Positions 16,981 through 25,752 are shown, counted from the stretch's first letter. The stretch: 64,000 nt of DNA from Clostridiales bacterium (GCA_029070965.1 JAIEBI010000022.1:1-64000), one strand, 5' to 3'. Program-made: numbers and translations. Notes: generated by a model not told the origin, from the sequence alone.

Positions 16981-17217
16981 TTAGCCGTTACTATAACCTA
17001 TCTTTATGTCACCGCATATAATATCGGAGTACGAGAAGGACACCAGATCGCCCGCTGCGGCGCGAAAGGTGAATACCGACGGAAACAAGTCTTCTATTTG
17101 TCCGTTCAGCTTGGTTATTCTGTTCCTGCCCTTGTTGACCGCAAGCGACAAATCCTTGCCGCGAAGCGAAGCGATTTTTTGTTTGACCTCTTGTATATTT
17201 ATCGCACGACGGCGCAT
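16981..17217 (-). CDS. Veg family protein
   Basis: A 78-residue protein matching the Veg/DUF1021 family: NIQEVKQKIASLRGKDL, then a basic stretch and the PSVF and SFSYSDII motifs near its end. The track ORF begins far upstream; the ATG at 17217 is preceded by GGGAGGA at ideal spacing. Veg proteins in Firmicutes are small, highly expressed and linked to biofilm and germination. In the upstream region is a small GCGGCAA/TTGCCGC hairpin at about 17251-17266. It often sits next to rsmA; here it is 4 kb away. Confidence 0.85.
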   Translation of the reverse strand: MRRRAINIQEVKQKIASLRGKDLSLAVNKGRNRITKLNGQIEDLFPSVFTFRAAAGDLVSFSYSDIICGDIKIGYSNG

Positions 17218-17467
17218 AATATCCTCCCAAGACACGCCGATTACGTTCGTGCGGCAATCTTGCCGCGTCACTCCATCAACGTGTCTTGTTGCAAATTTGT
17301 TGCCGTCAATAATTGTCGCCAAAACGCATGAAATTTATACGTGGCAAAGTTTTTTGAAATTCGTTAGATAAATTTTTGCAAAACGGCGTCAAAACAGTTT
17401 ACAAACTCGAACAAAACGCATATAATAGGTGCGATTTACAGGCAATCTAATACACGGAGATACATTC

Positions 17468-17974
17468 ATGAAAAAAGTCGAAAAGAACAACAAGGACGAG
17501 CGCCCCGTCTACATCCTTTGCCCGCGTTGTGAAATCAACTATATAGATAAGCGCGAAAAGCTTTGCCCTGTGTGCAAAGCCGAAATGGGCATTGGCGATT
17601 CGTCTTTCCTGCTGCCCGACGAGGAGGACGAAACGGACAACCGCATTTGTCCGATTTGTCACGTCAATCTTTTGGGCGAGGACGAGGAGGTGTGCTTCGA
17701 GTGCCTTAAAGAGCGCGAGGAAAAGGAAAAGGAATCCAAGGAAATCACCGATACCGACGACGAGGAAAACAACAGCTGGGATCCGTTTGCCGACGACGAG
17801 GAGGAGGAAGTACCCGACGGCATGCAGGAAATCCTAGAAGAGGACGAGGAGGAAGAGGAAGAAGACGAGGACGAAATGGAAGAAACTATTTCCGACGAGC
17901 CCGATGACTTCGACTTTAACGTAGACCCCAACGACTATGAGGATGACGAAGAATTCGAGGACGACGAAGATTAG
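17468..17974 (+). CDS. Acidic zinc-ribbon protein, unknown function
   Basis: A 168-residue protein with two zinc-ribbon halves: CPRC...CPVC in the first 45 residues and CPIC...CFEC near 61-80, then an extremely acidic tail (about half Asp/Glu) to the end. The ATG at 17468, with GGAGA upstream, is preferred over the track start. The zinc module plus acidic tail may bind a basic partner such as a ribosomal or DNA-binding protein, but this is only inference. Ends at a strong terminator. Confidence 0.75.
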   Translation: MKKVEKNNKDERPVYILCPRCEINYIDKREKLCPVCKAEMGIGDSSFLLPDEEDETDNRICPICHVNLLGEDEEVCFECLKEREEKEKESKEITDTDDEENNSWDPFADDEEEEVPDGMQEILEEDEEEEEEDEDEMEETISDEPDDFDFNVDPNDYEDDEEFEDDED

Positions 17975-17976
17975 TC

Positions 17977-18001
17977 AAAAACCGCCTGCGGGCGGTTTTT
18001 T
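17977..18001 (+). terminator. Intrinsic terminator after the zinc-ribbon gene
   Basis: AAAAACCGCC/GGCGGTTTTTT with a TGCG loop, the same loop as the terminator at 43-70. Confidence 0.9.
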
Positions 18002-18191
18002 AATTAAGAATTAAGAATGCAGAATTAAGAATTATGGGTGGTGTGGACTGTTCTATTGAATAGATAACTCTGTCTTCCCATCATTTCGACCGAAGCGCGC
18101 AAGCGCGTAGCGGAGAAATCTAGGCGAAGCCGCACAATAAATTAATTTAACCTTATTATAATTCTGCATTCTGCATTCTTAATTCTGAATT
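18002..18191. repeat. Composite repeat element A with inverted heptamer ends
   Basis: Left end 18002-18034 is a tandem 7-bp array (units AATTAAG and AATGCAG); right end 18160-18191 is the same type in inverse orientation (AATTCTG, CATTCTG). Between them is a GC-richer core with TTTCGACCGAAGCGCGCAAG and AGCGGAGAAATCT, a type of dispersed sequence common in bacterial intergenic DNA. No ORF. This fills the gap before glpK. Confidence 0.75.
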
Positions 18192-18202
18192 TGCTTAATG
18201 TC

Positions 18203-18231
18203 TTGCATTTATCGATATTTAATGCTACAAT
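18203..18231 (+). promoter_or_regulatory. Sigma-A promoter of glpK
   Basis: TTGCAT, 17 bp, TACAAT, 33 bases before the ATG. Confidence 0.8.
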
Positions 18232-18264
18232 AAACTGTAAACCAATTCACACGGCGGAAAGACG

Positions 18265-19758
18265 ATGGCAAAACACAAGTACATACTCGCGCTCGATCAG
18301 GGTACTACCAGCTCGCGCGCAATAATATTCGACGGTAATGGGGAAATCAAAGCCCGCGCACAAGCGGAGTACGCGCAAATCTACCCGCGCGAGGGCTGGG
18401 TGGAGCATGACCCCGTAGAGATATTTTCGTCCGTTGCGGCAACCGCGTCGGAAGCTATTGCGCGGCTGGGCATTAACCGAGCGGATATAGCGGCTATCGG
18501 CATAACCAACCAGCGCGAAACGACTATCGTATGGGACAAGCGCACGGGCGCGCCTGTGTATAACGCCATAGTGTGGCAGTGCAGGCGCACAGCGGAAATG
18601 TGCGATAAGCTCAAAGCGGACGGCTTGTCCGAAACTATTTACAAAAAGACAGGACTGCCTATCGACGCATACTTTTCGGCGACTAAGATAAAATGGATAC
18701 TGGACAATGTTGACGGCGCGCGGCAAAAAGCGCAAAACGGCGAACTGCTGTTCGGCACGGTAGATACATACCTTATGTGGAAGCTGTCGGCGGGCGCAAT
18801 TTTCGCCACCGATTACACCAACGCTTCGCGCACGCAGCTGTTCAATATTCATACGCTCAAATGGGACGACGAGCTGTTAGCTCTATTCGACATTCCTCGC
18901 TGTATGCTGCCCACCGTATTGCCGTCAAGCGGTATTTTCGGCTTTACAGACGAAAGCGTGTTCGGCGCGAAAATACCCATTGCGGGCGTTGCGGGCGACC
19001 AGCAGGCGGCGCTGTTCGGTCAGCGTTGTTTTACGCGCGGGGCGGTTAAAAACACGTTCGGCACGGGCTGCTTTTTGCTTATGAACACAGGCGGCGAGGC
19101 GATTGAGAGCAAGCATGGGCTTATTACCACGCTGGCGGCAATGCGCGACAATACGCCGCGGTATGCATTGGAAGGCAGCGTGTTTGTGGGCGGTGCGGTG
19201 GTGCAATGGCTGCGCGACGAAATGCAGCTTGTTCGCACAGCGGCGGAAACTGAAAAATACGCTATGAGCGTGCCCGACACTTTGGGCATGTACCTCGTTC
19301 CCGCGTTTGTCGGCTTGGGCGCACCGTACTGGGATCAATACGCGCGCGGTACGGTCACGGGCATAACGCGCGGCACAAACAGGGAACACTTTATTCGCGC
19401 GGCGTTAGAGAGCATTGCGTATCAGGTGAACGACGTGCTGTGCGCTATGGAAAAGGACTGCCCGCCGCATGGCGGTAAACGGCTTGCTGTGGACGGCGGC
19501 GCGTCTGCCAACAACTTTTTAATGCAATTCACTGCGGATATTACCGGATATAACGTTGTGCGCCCTGCGGTTGTGGAATCGACTGCGCTCGGCGCGGCGT
19601 ATCTTGCGGGGCTGGCGACAAGCGTATACGACGACAAATTCCTTGCTTCGCCGCAAAGCGGGGATAGCGTTTTCACGCCGAATATGGCGAATGATACCCG
19701 CAATCGGCTTATAGACGGTTGGCGCGACGCGGTCAAAAAGACGATGTACAGAGATTAA
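18265..19758 (+). CDS. glpK: Glycerol kinase
   Basis: A 497-residue FGGY kinase making glycerol 3-phosphate from glycerol and ATP. The N-terminal [13 protein letters not shown] phosphate loop, GITNQRETT, substrate motif WVEHDP, and [13 protein letters not shown] are all family hallmarks. Standalone gene with own promoter; no glycerol uptake facilitator or glpD is adjacent. Confidence 0.97.
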   Translation: MAKHKYILALDQGTTSSRAIIFDGNGEIKARAQAEYAQIYPREGWVEHDPVEIFSSVAATASEAIARLGINRADIAAIGITNQRETTIVWDKRTGAPVYNAIVWQCRRTAEMCDKLKADGLSETIYKKTGLPIDAYFSATKIKWILDNVDGARQKAQNGELLFGTVDTYLMWKLSAGAIFATDYTNASRTQLFNIHTLKWDDELLALFDIPRCMLPTVLPSSGIFGFTDESVFGAKIPIAGVAGDQQAALFGQRCFTRGAVKNTFGTGCFLLMNTGGEAIESKHGLITTLAAMRDNTPRYALEGSVFVGGAVVQWLRDEMQLVRTAAETEKYAMSVPDTLGMYLVPAFVGLGAPYWDQYARGTVTGITRGTNREHFIRAALESIAYQVNDVLCAMEKDCPPHGGKRLAVDGGASANNFLMQFTADITGYNVVRPAVVESTALGAAYLAGLATSVYDDKFLASPQSGDSVFTPNMANDTRNRLIDGWRDAVKKTMYRD

Positions 19759-19794
19759 AACTCCATTAAAAATTCGGTAAAGGCGGCAAAACGC

Positions 19795-19823
19795 TTGTAC
19801 AATTCCTTTGAGTGTGGTATACT
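19795..19823 (+). promoter_or_regulatory. Sigma-A promoter of ftsH
   Basis: TTGTAC, 17 bp, TATACT, with the same GTGG extension before the -10 as at rsmA. Confidence 0.8.
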
Positions 19824-19847
19824 AATCATTATGCGGAGGATTCCACG

Positions 19848-22010
19848 TTGAAAACAAGTACTAAGGTATTAATCGCGGTTATAAGCGTTATTCTTATCGG
19901 AGTAATAATTTGGGTAGTGGTTTATGCCGCCACGGGAGTGGACGACAAAACCTATACTCAGCTTGAACGCGATATCAATAAAGGCAGTGTTGTAGAAATC
20001 TATTTGGAGAACGACACGGCGTACGTCAAAACCGCCAAGAGCGGCAACAAGGTCGCTTACAAAGCTTATACTCGTTACGAGAGCTTGACCAAAACTATCG
20101 ACGATTATTATGCTGCTTGCAAGGAAGAGGGCAAGGAACCCACTATAATAAATCTTTCGTTTAACGATCGTTACGCAACGTCCATAACGGATTATATTAT
20201 TCCCGTGCTCGCGCTTGTCTTGCTTGTGGTGCTTATGGTATTTATGTTCCGCGCCATGAGCAACAGTACACGCACGACCATGGACTTTGGCAAGACCAAA
20301 GCCAATATGCAAAACCAGCTTAAAGTGCGGTTTACCGACGTTGCGGGCGCGGAAGAAGAAAAAGAGGAACTCAAAGAAATCGTCGAGTTCTTGAAGAACC
20401 CGCAAAAGTTTACCGCTGTCGGCGCGCGCGTGCCGCACGGTGTGCTGCTTGTCGGCCCCCCGGGGACGGGTAAAACCTTGTTTGCCAAGGCTGTTGCGGG
20501 CGAGGCGAACGTGCCGTTTTTCAGCAAGTCCGGTTCGGACTTTGTGGAAATGTTTGTCGGCGTTGGTGCGTCGCGTGTACGCGATTTGTTCGACCAAGCC
20601 AAAAAGAATATGCCGTGCATAGTATTCATCGACGAGATTGACGCAGTCGGTCGTCAGCGCGGCGCCGGTATGGGCGGTGGCAACGACGAGCGCGAGCAAA
20701 CGCTCAACCAGCTGCTTGTCGCAATGGACGGCTTTGAATCCAACGAGCACATTATCGTTATGGCGGCTACCAACCGTAGCGACGTACTCGACCCTGCGCT
20801 TATGCGCCCTGGGCGGTTCGACCGTCAAATATACGTTCATCTTCCCGACGTGCGCGGTAGGGAAGCGATATTCAAGGTACACGCGCGCAACAAACCGCTT
20901 GCGTCCGACGTTGATTTCCAAACGCTCGCACGCATTACCAGCGGTTTTTCGGGCGCGGATATAGAGAACATGCTCAACGAGGCGGCAATCCTTGCCGCGC
21001 GCGCCGACCGTACGCGTATAAGCATGGAGGATATGTACGAGGCTATCGACAAGGTGGAAATGGGCCCGCAAAAGAAATCGCGGCTTGTCACTCCCTTCGA
21101 TCAGCGCATAACCGCTTACCATGAGGCAGGACACGCAATAGTTTCCTGTTTGACAAAGGGCTGCGATCCCGTTCACGAAGTCACCATTATTCCGCGCGGT
21201 CAAGCGGGCGGCTACACAATGTACCGTCCCGACAATGACAACAACTTTATTACCGTCAACCAGCTTTTGGGCAGGCTTGCCAGCGCTATGGGCGGCAGAG
21301 CGGCGGAGGAGCTTGTTATTGAGGACTACACCACCGGCGCGGTGGGCGACCTTCAACAAGCCACCAACATTGCGCGCAAAATGGTTACCGAATGGGGCAT
21401 GTCCGACAAGGTGGGCACGGTATTCCACGGCGGCAGTCAAGAGGTGTTCTTGGGTCGCGACTATCAGGCGCAGCATTCCTATTCGGAAACGGTTGCCGCG
21501 CAAATCGACGCGGAAATCAAGCGGTTGATTGACGAGGCGCATGCCACCGCCGTAAAGGTGCTTACCGAAAACCGCCAAATTTTGGACACAATGGCGCGCG
21601 TGCTTATCGAGTGCGAAACCATTTACTCCGAAGAGGTAGAAATGATTATAAACGGCGCAACGCCGGAAGAGGTTAAGAAAGCGCTTAACGAGCGGTTGGA
21701 CCGCAAGGCTGCGCAACGCGAGGCAATGGAAAAAGCGCCCGTCAAAAAGCTCTCTGACTTTGCACCCGTAAAGGGCACGGAAAAGCCTGCGCCTATTGAA
21801 AATACGGTTAAGACACAGCCCGCCGAGCCCGAGGTAAAACCCGAGCCTACAAGCGAACCCGAGCAGCCGACGACGGAGCAAAACGAAACCGCGCAAGCGG
21901 AATCCGACAAGCCGACGGAGCAGGCGGGGACGGAAGTGTCCAAAAAGCCGACGACGCGTAAGCGCACGACCAAAAAGGCGGACGACGGCGACAACGGCGA
22001 CAACAACTAA
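19848..22010 (+). CDS. ftsH: ATP-dependent zinc metalloprotease FtsH
   Basis: A 720-residue membrane-bound AAA+ protease. The TTG at 19848 with GGAGGA seven bases before it is the likely start; the track start (GTG 19812) lies within the promoter. Order: membrane segment about 8-29, extracytoplasmic domain, second segment about 117-136, Walker A GPPGTGKT near 203-210, Walker [10 protein letters not shown], second region of homology, M41 zinc site HEAGH at 425-429. The last 90 or so residues are a Pro/Glu/Thr-rich tail ending in a basic-acidic segment, longer than in most FtsH proteins. It degrades misfolded membrane proteins and some regulators. Confidence 0.97.
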   Translation: MKTSTKVLIAVISVILIGVIIWVVVYAATGVDDKTYTQLERDINKGSVVEIYLENDTAYVKTAKSGNKVAYKAYTRYESLTKTIDDYYAACKEEGKEPTIINLSFNDRYATSITDYIIPVLALVLLVVLMVFMFRAMSNSTRTTMDFGKTKANMQNQLKVRFTDVAGAEEEKEELKEIVEFLKNPQKFTAVGARVPHGVLLVGPPGTGKTLFAKAVAGEANVPFFSKSGSDFVEMFVGVGASRVRDLFDQAKKNMPCIVFIDEIDAVGRQRGAGMGGGNDEREQTLNQLLVAMDGFESNEHIIVMAATNRSDVLDPALMRPGRFDRQIYVHLPDVRGREAIFKVHARNKPLASDVDFQTLARITSGFSGADIENMLNEAAILAARADRTRISMEDMYEAIDKVEMGPQKKSRLVTPFDQRITAYHEAGHAIVSCLTKGCDPVHEVTIIPRGQAGGYTMYRPDNDNNFITVNQLLGRLASAMGGRAAEELVIEDYTTGAVGDLQQATNIARKMVTEWGMSDKVGTVFHGGSQEVFLGRDYQAQHSYSETVAAQIDAEIKRLIDEAHATAVKVLTENRQILDTMARVLIECETIYSEEVEMIINGATPEEVKKALNERLDRKAAQREAMEKAPVKKLSDFAPVKGTEKPAPIENTVKTQPAEPEVKPEPTSEPEQPTTEQNETAQAESDKPTEQAGTEVSKKPTTRKRTTKKADDGDNGDNN

Positions 22011-22053
22011 GTAGTACAAAAGATACAAACCATTTTTTCGGACGGAAAACAAT

Positions 22054-22776
22054 ATGGCAAAGAAGAACAAAAAGAACGACGTATCGGTTGCCGAGGCGGT
22101 AAAGACCTCGCACAGAAGAGCGAACATAGCGGTTATAATAGTAGCCGCCATTACAGCGCTGTTGCTTATAGCGATAGCGGTAATGTGCAGTGTGCGCGTC
22201 GATCCGCTGGACGGACTTAAAACTCCCGACTCCAATAAGTCGGAGCGCTACGAGCTGTACGATTTGGACACCTCGGCGCCGCTTATGACGACAAGCAAGG
22301 CGCAAAGCAAAATACGCGCCGCGTTGGGCACGATGGATTTCAGCGTAATGAACGCCGTTTTGCAATGGAACTGGGATTATTCGTACAACTTTGCGCGCAA
22401 CAGCGAGGGCAAAAAGATAACGCTTACCGCGAGCGAAATCAACGAAAAAACCGCCACTGCAAAGGAGTATATGATAGAGTACGTTTACGCCGATGCGGTA
22501 GTGAACGGCGAGCTTAACAAGTCGCTTGCGCATAAGCTCGAGGTGGACGGCGAAACCATTTATTTCGACCGCGTAAAGGTGCTTATAGGCAATACGGATA
22601 ACAGCGTAGGAGAAATTTACTTGTACCCGTACGTTTACGAGTACGCTACCAACCAAGCCGCAGAAGACGGCGTGCGTTACCAGTCCTACAAAATAACGCC
22701 CGTCAAGGTCAGAGCCAACACGACCGAAGCGTACAAGGCTCTTGCCAAGCTTGTCACGGAAATCAAAAACGGCTAA
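22054..22776 (+). CDS. Membrane-anchored extracytoplasmic protein, unknown
   Basis: A 240-residue protein with a basic N-terminus and one membrane segment near 25-45; the remaining 195 residues are predicted outside. I do not recognise the domain. It lies 43 bp after ftsH in the same direction with no promoter or terminator between them, so it is probably co-transcribed and might be an FtsH-related membrane factor, which is inference only. Confidence 0.7.
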   Translation: MAKKNKKNDVSVAEAVKTSHRRANIAVIIVAAITALLLIAIAVMCSVRVDPLDGLKTPDSNKSERYELYDLDTSAPLMTTSKAQSKIRAALGTMDFSVMNAVLQWNWDYSYNFARNSEGKKITLTASEINEKTATAKEYMIEYVYADAVVNGELNKSLAHKLEVDGETIYFDRVKVLIGNTDNSVGEIYLYPYVYEYATNQAAEDGVRYQSYKITPVKVRANTTEAYKALAKLVTEIKNG

Positions 22777-22786
22777 ACAAAATAAA

Positions 22787-22809
22787 CCCGACGGAAACGT
22801 CGGGCTTTT
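22787..22809 (+). terminator. Intrinsic terminator after the ftsH operon
   Basis: CCCGACG/CGTCGGG stem with a GAAA tetraloop and CTTTT. Confidence 0.85.
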
Positions 22810-22833
22810 AGTATAAAAAAGGAATACATAATT

Positions 22834-23562
22834 ATGATTAGGTTTATAGACGAGGAAGGGTTAATTGCGCCGCGCGGCGAACATATTAAAGCGGATATTG
22901 CAATCACCACTTTCAGTATGTTCATATTTGATACGCTGTTAAAGTACACCGGCGCAAGGCAAACGGGAGTTATGCGCGGGTCGGTGGATATTCCGATTTA
23001 CACGTTTGACAACAACGGCAAAACGACTGCTGTATATCTTACGCCTGTCGGCGCGCCTGCTGCGGTTTCCGCATTGGAGGAGATTTTGGCGTGCGGCGTT
23101 AAAAAGGTTATCGCGTTCGGCATTTGCGGCGCGCTCACCGAAGCATCGCCGCACCTGTTTGTAGTGCCTACGCGCGCGTACCGCGACGAGGGAACAAGCT
23201 ATCACTACATGCCCGCATCCGAGTACATAGATATCAAAAACGCGCAAAAGGTTCAAGCCGTACTAGAAAGCGTGGGGATAAACACTCTTGTAGGCGGCGT
23301 TTGGACTACGGACGGATTTTACCGCGAAACGCGCACAAGGCTGAATGAAATGCGCGGGGTCGGTTGTGTAGCCGTGGATATGGAAAGCGCGGCATTGCAG
23401 GCGTGCTCGAATTTTCGCGGTACGGAGTTTTACACGTTTTTCATAACCGCGGACAGCCTTTCGGGTGAAAAGTGGGAGCCGAATACAATTCTTGACTTAA
23501 AGGCAACCGATTCAACCCATGTCGCCGTCGCCGCAGCAGTAAAGCTTGCAAGCGAGATATAA
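22834..23562 (+). CDS. Nucleoside phosphorylase (uridine phosphorylase-like)
   Basis: A 242-residue PNP/UDP-family enzyme splitting nucleosides with phosphate. The phosphate/ribose motif is seen in FGICGAL near 95-101, and the sugar-binding glutamate in VAVDMESAAL near 184-193 is typical. Base specificity cannot be read safely by eye. It starts 25 bp after a terminator, and its end abuts a heptamer repeat array. Confidence 0.85.
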   Translation: MIRFIDEEGLIAPRGEHIKADIAITTFSMFIFDTLLKYTGARQTGVMRGSVDIPIYTFDNNGKTTAVYLTPVGAPAAVSALEEILACGVKKVIAFGICGALTEASPHLFVVPTRAYRDEGTSYHYMPASEYIDIKNAQKVQAVLESVGINTLVGGVWTTDGFYRETRTRLNEMRGVGCVAVDMESAALQACSNFRGTEFYTFFITADSLSGEKWEPNTILDLKATDSTHVAVAAAVKLASEI

Positions 23563-23566
23563 ATTT

Positions 23567-23599
23567 AATTCAGAATTAAGAATTAAGAATGCAGAATTA
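23567..23599. repeat. Heptamer array, left flank of cwlJ
   Basis: Tandem 7-bp units AATTCAG, AATTAAG, AATTAAG, AATGCAG, AATTA, starting four bases after the phosphorylase stop. The inverse array lies at 24225-24257. Confidence 0.75.
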
Positions 23600-23606
23600 T
23601 AAAAGA

Positions 23607-23683
23607 GGTTGGGATTCTTCACTGCGTTCAGAATGACAAAAATAATTTTTTTGTCATTCCGAGCAACGCGAGGAATCTCAACC
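23607..23683. repeat. MITE-like imperfect palindrome
   Basis: Two roughly 36-base arms, beginning GGTTGGGATTC and ending GAATCTCAACC, pair at about 80% around a short A/T centre containing AATGACAAAAA and TTTTTTGTCATT. A T-run follows, so it could also end transcription. The sequence CATTCCGAGC..GCGAGGAATCTC is a widespread dispersed type. Confidence 0.7.
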
Positions 23684-23739
23684 TTTTTATTATGTCTTTT
23701 TTGCACACTATTGTATTTGTCGGCATAAAAACTATTACT

Positions 23740-24150
23740 ATGGATGAACTGGAACTTTTGGCAAGGCTAATCAAGTGCGAGGCGGGCGGCGAGGGCGAAA
23801 GCGGCATGCGCGCCGTAGCTTCCGTCTTGATGAATAGGGTAAACATGGATAGGGGCGAATACGGCAGGTACAACACCATACGCGACGTTATTTTTGCGCC
23901 GCGTCAGTTCGAATGCGCTACCGACCAGCCGCAAAGCATATTCAACCTGACGCCTGAACCCATTCACTACGACATTGCGCAGTGGGCGATAGAGGGCGGC
24001 AGGTTGTCCGACACGGCGGACGCGCTGTGGTTTTTTAATCCGTATTCAGCTACATGCCGCAGCAACTTTCCCAATCAAAACGGTTACCTACGCACCCGCA
24101 TCGGCGACCATTGCTTTTACTCACCGACAAGCAGCTACTACAATACATAG
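23740..24150 (+). CDS. cwlJ: CwlJ-like spore cortex-lytic hydrolase
   Basis: A 136-residue single-domain cell-wall hydrolase of the SleB/CwlJ family (Hydrolase_2). Like CwlJ, it lacks a signal peptide and a peptidoglycan-binding domain. Family landmarks: LLARLIKCEAGGEGESGM at the start with the catalytic Glu, LMNRV, ALWFFNP and a final GDHCFYSPT, which line up with CwlJ along the whole length. The ATG at 23740 matches the CwlJ start; the longer track start is possible. It is followed by a GerQ-like gene, the B. subtilis partner of CwlJ, which supports a role in germination. It is bracketed by inverted repeats. Confidence 0.78.
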   Translation: MDELELLARLIKCEAGGEGESGMRAVASVLMNRVNMDRGEYGRYNTIRDVIFAPRQFECATDQPQSIFNLTPEPIHYDIAQWAIEGGRLSDTADALWFFNPYSATCRSNFPNQNGYLRTRIGDHCFYSPTSSYYNT

Positions 24151-24172
24151 TAACTACTAAGACAAAATAATC

Positions 24173-24216
24173 TTTTGTCACTCCGAGCATTTTTTGCTCA
24201 CCGAGGAGTCTCGACC
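24173..24216. repeat. Second copy of the GTCATTCCGAG-type repeat
   Basis: TTTTGTCACTCCGAGCA and CGAGGAGTCTCGACC resemble the right arm at 23647-23683; it lies just inside the right heptamer array. Confidence 0.6.
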
Positions 24217-24224
24217 TTATTTGC

Positions 24225-24257
24225 AATTCTTAATTCTGCATTCTTAATTCTTAATTA
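24225..24257. repeat. Heptamer array, right flank of cwlJ
   Basis: Units AATTCTT, AATTCTG, CATTCTT, AATTCTT, AATTA, the inverse complement of the array at 23567-23599. It ends just before the gerQ ribosome site. Confidence 0.75.
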
Positions 24258-24276
24258 TTTAAAAGGAGATACATAT

Positions 24277-24543
24277 ATGGACTGCGAAAACAGACCGGTG
24301 GACATCAACATTCCCGACCCGTTGCCTGATTACAATTCGGAAAACAACGTCGGACTTTGGAAGCAACTATTTGCGGCAAACATAGGCAAGCGCGTCAAGA
24401 TAGAGATATCTTTGTTTGACGGCACGGTGCGCTCCATTTGCGGCGACCTGTATCTTGTCGGCAACGCATACGTGGGCGTGTCGTGCGGCGACAAGCTTTG
24501 CTTCTGCGACATATACTCGATCAAGTTTGTCACGTTCTATTGA
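24277..24543 (+). CDS. gerQ: GerQ-like spore coat protein
   Basis: An 88-residue protein whose C-terminal 60 residues (LFAANIGKRVKIEISLFDG...IKFVTFY) follow the pattern of GerQ: a conserved helix, NxGK, a strand with a small polar loop, and a final YI/VTF end. The glutamine-rich N-terminal tail of Bacillus GerQ is absent. The ATG at 24277 has an AAAGGAG site; the track start lies in the repeat. GerQ holds CwlJ in the coat, and the cwlJ-gerQ order is conserved here. Short length keeps the call tentative. Confidence 0.62.
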   Translation: MDCENRPVDINIPDPLPDYNSENNVGLWKQLFAANIGKRVKIEISLFDGTVRSICGDLYLVGNAYVGVSCGDKLCFCDIYSIKFVTFY

Positions 24544-24560
24544 TAACCGACAAAAATAAA

Positions 24561-24595
24561 CAGCGTGGAAATCTTAATGCTCCACGCTGTTTTTT
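24561..24595. terminator. Terminator between gerQ and the Xre gene
   Basis: CAGCGTGGA/TCCACGCTG with an 11-base loop and T6; the genes are convergent. Confidence 0.85.
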
Positions 24596-24606
24596 ATTGG
24601 ACGATA

Positions 24607-24900
24607 TTATGATTTTAAGCTGTTTAAGAATGCGTTTAATAACTCGATTTGCTTTGGCGTCAAATCCGCAACATAGTCGGTTTGCTCGACTGTTACGTCC
24701 GCATCGAAAAATTCTTTAATAGAAATTCCCAAGCCCCAGCAAATATGTCCTAAATATTCAACTGTGGGGCTTTTTTCGTTGCGTTCCAACTGATATATAT
24801 ATGTCGGGGAAACCCCAGCCTGCTGAGCAAGCGCATACTGCGTCATCTTTTTGCGCTCTCTAAAAAACTTAATTCTGTCGCCGATATTCTCCCATTCCAT
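24607..24900 (-). CDS. Xre-family transcriptional regulator
   Basis: A 97-residue repressor-like protein. The HTH spans about 8-62 (MTQYALAQQAGVSPTYIYQLERNEKSPT), then a short acidic tail probably for dimerisation. It is divergent from a membrane-protein gene, and the shared 118-bp region has three direct ACAATAGT sites spaced at 22 bp plus an ACTATAGT palindrome by its own start. It most likely represses the neighbouring gene and perhaps itself. Confidence 0.88.
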   Translation of the reverse strand: MEWENIGDRIKFFRERKKMTQYALAQQAGVSPTYIYQLERNEKSPTVEYLGHICWGLGISIKEFFDADVTVEQTDYVADLTPKQIELLNAFLNSLKS

Positions 24901-24951
24901 GATTATTACCTCTTACTATCACTATAGTAAAATATTTCCTAATTTTATTTT

Positions 24952-25004
24952 ACAATAGTGTTGACATATTTAAACAATAGTGCTATAATTATTTTACAAT
25001 AGTT
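24952..25004. promoter_or_regulatory. Three-site operator array, 22-bp spacing
   Basis: ACAATAGTG at 24952-24960, ACAATAGTG at 24974-24982 and ACAATAGTT at 24996-25004. The starts are exactly 22 bp apart, flanking the -35, inside the spacer and just after the -10. Confidence 0.8.
24961..24989 (+). promoter_or_regulatory. Consensus promoter of the membrane protein gene
   Basis: Perfect TTGACA, 17 bp, perfect TATAAT, interleaved with the three operators. Confidence 0.92.
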
Positions 25005-25018
25005 TAGAGGGGTAGATT

Positions 25019-25693
25019 ATGGAGGGTGTAACTATCGAAAACCATGATGGGGTAAAGGCGTGGCGGAAAGATTTTACTGCATGGCGCTTCGTGCAGCTGG
25101 GAATTCTCGGCACATTTGTGTGTTTATTTTTTGCTTGGTATGCTCTATCTCCGGCTTTACTTTTTAGTAATGGCTATGCCGTATTAAAATATTATTCGAG
25201 GAACATGGATATGTTCTCTATTATGGATGAAAGTTTAAACCCGATTATGCTGGCTATGTTCATAATGAATATGATTGTTTTGCTGCGCATTATGCTTATG
25301 GCGTTGTTGCCTATATTTACTCCGCGTAGCGAACGGCGCCTTGGCAAGATGTTTTACGGTGTTCCGGTTATCGAATATTTGGCGTTTATAGTTTTATCCA
25401 TAGGACTTATGGTAAGAATCATTTCACTTAAGTTGGTAGTGTGGCTATTTCCTATATTTCTTTTGGTATTTTCTATAATTTGCTTATTGGCGGCTGTTAT
25501 AACCATGATTGTTATATACATAAAAAAATACCGCAAATTAAATACTGCTCATCACAATGCGGAAGCAGGAACGAGCATAAATAATATCGAAAACGGTTTG
25601 CAAACAAATGACAAGCAGCTTACGATAGAAGCGTTGATATGGATACTTGACGCACTGTTTCTTATCGCGGCCGTGGTTGTGGTGTTTATATAA
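25019..25693 (+). CDS. Regulated multi-pass membrane protein, unknown
   Basis: A 224-residue protein with about five hydrophobic segments (near 25-45, 72-98, 115-135, 138-165 and the last 20 residues). No known family recognised. It is AT-richer than neighbouring genes and has a perfect promoter held under three operator sites of the divergent Xre regulator, so it is probably silent until derepressed. Possible roles such as immunity or stress response are guesses. Confidence 0.75.
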   Translation: MEGVTIENHDGVKAWRKDFTAWRFVQLGILGTFVCLFFAWYALSPALLFSNGYAVLKYYSRNMDMFSIMDESLNPIMLAMFIMNMIVLLRIMLMALLPIFTPRSERRLGKMFYGVPVIEYLAFIVLSIGLMVRIISLKLVVWLFPIFLLVFSIICLLAAVITMIVIYIKKYRKLNTAHHNAEAGTSINNIENGLQTNDKQLTIEALIWILDALFLIAAVVVVFI

Positions 25694-25719
25694 TTATTGC
25701 ATAAAATACATGAAAAACC

Positions 25720-25748
25720 AAGCCGCTCGAAGATTAATCGGGCGGCTT
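25720..25748. terminator. Terminator between the membrane protein and ppx
   Basis: AGCCGCTCGA/TCGGGCGGCT with one wobble pair between convergent genes; flanking A and T tracts are modest. Confidence 0.6.
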
Positions 25749-25752
25749 CCGT

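Noticed and set aside
18002-18191. CRISPR array
   Set aside because: Repeat units are only 7 bp, degenerate and without spacers; no cas genes.
19869-22235. 788-residue ORF antisense to ftsH
   Set aside because: No start site or family resemblance; it is the codon-bias shadow of ftsH, and similar long antisense ORFs lie over pckA and malQ.
24175-24276. N-terminal extension of gerQ in the ORF track
   Set aside because: It is translated repeat sequence; a strong ribosome site supports the ATG at 24277.
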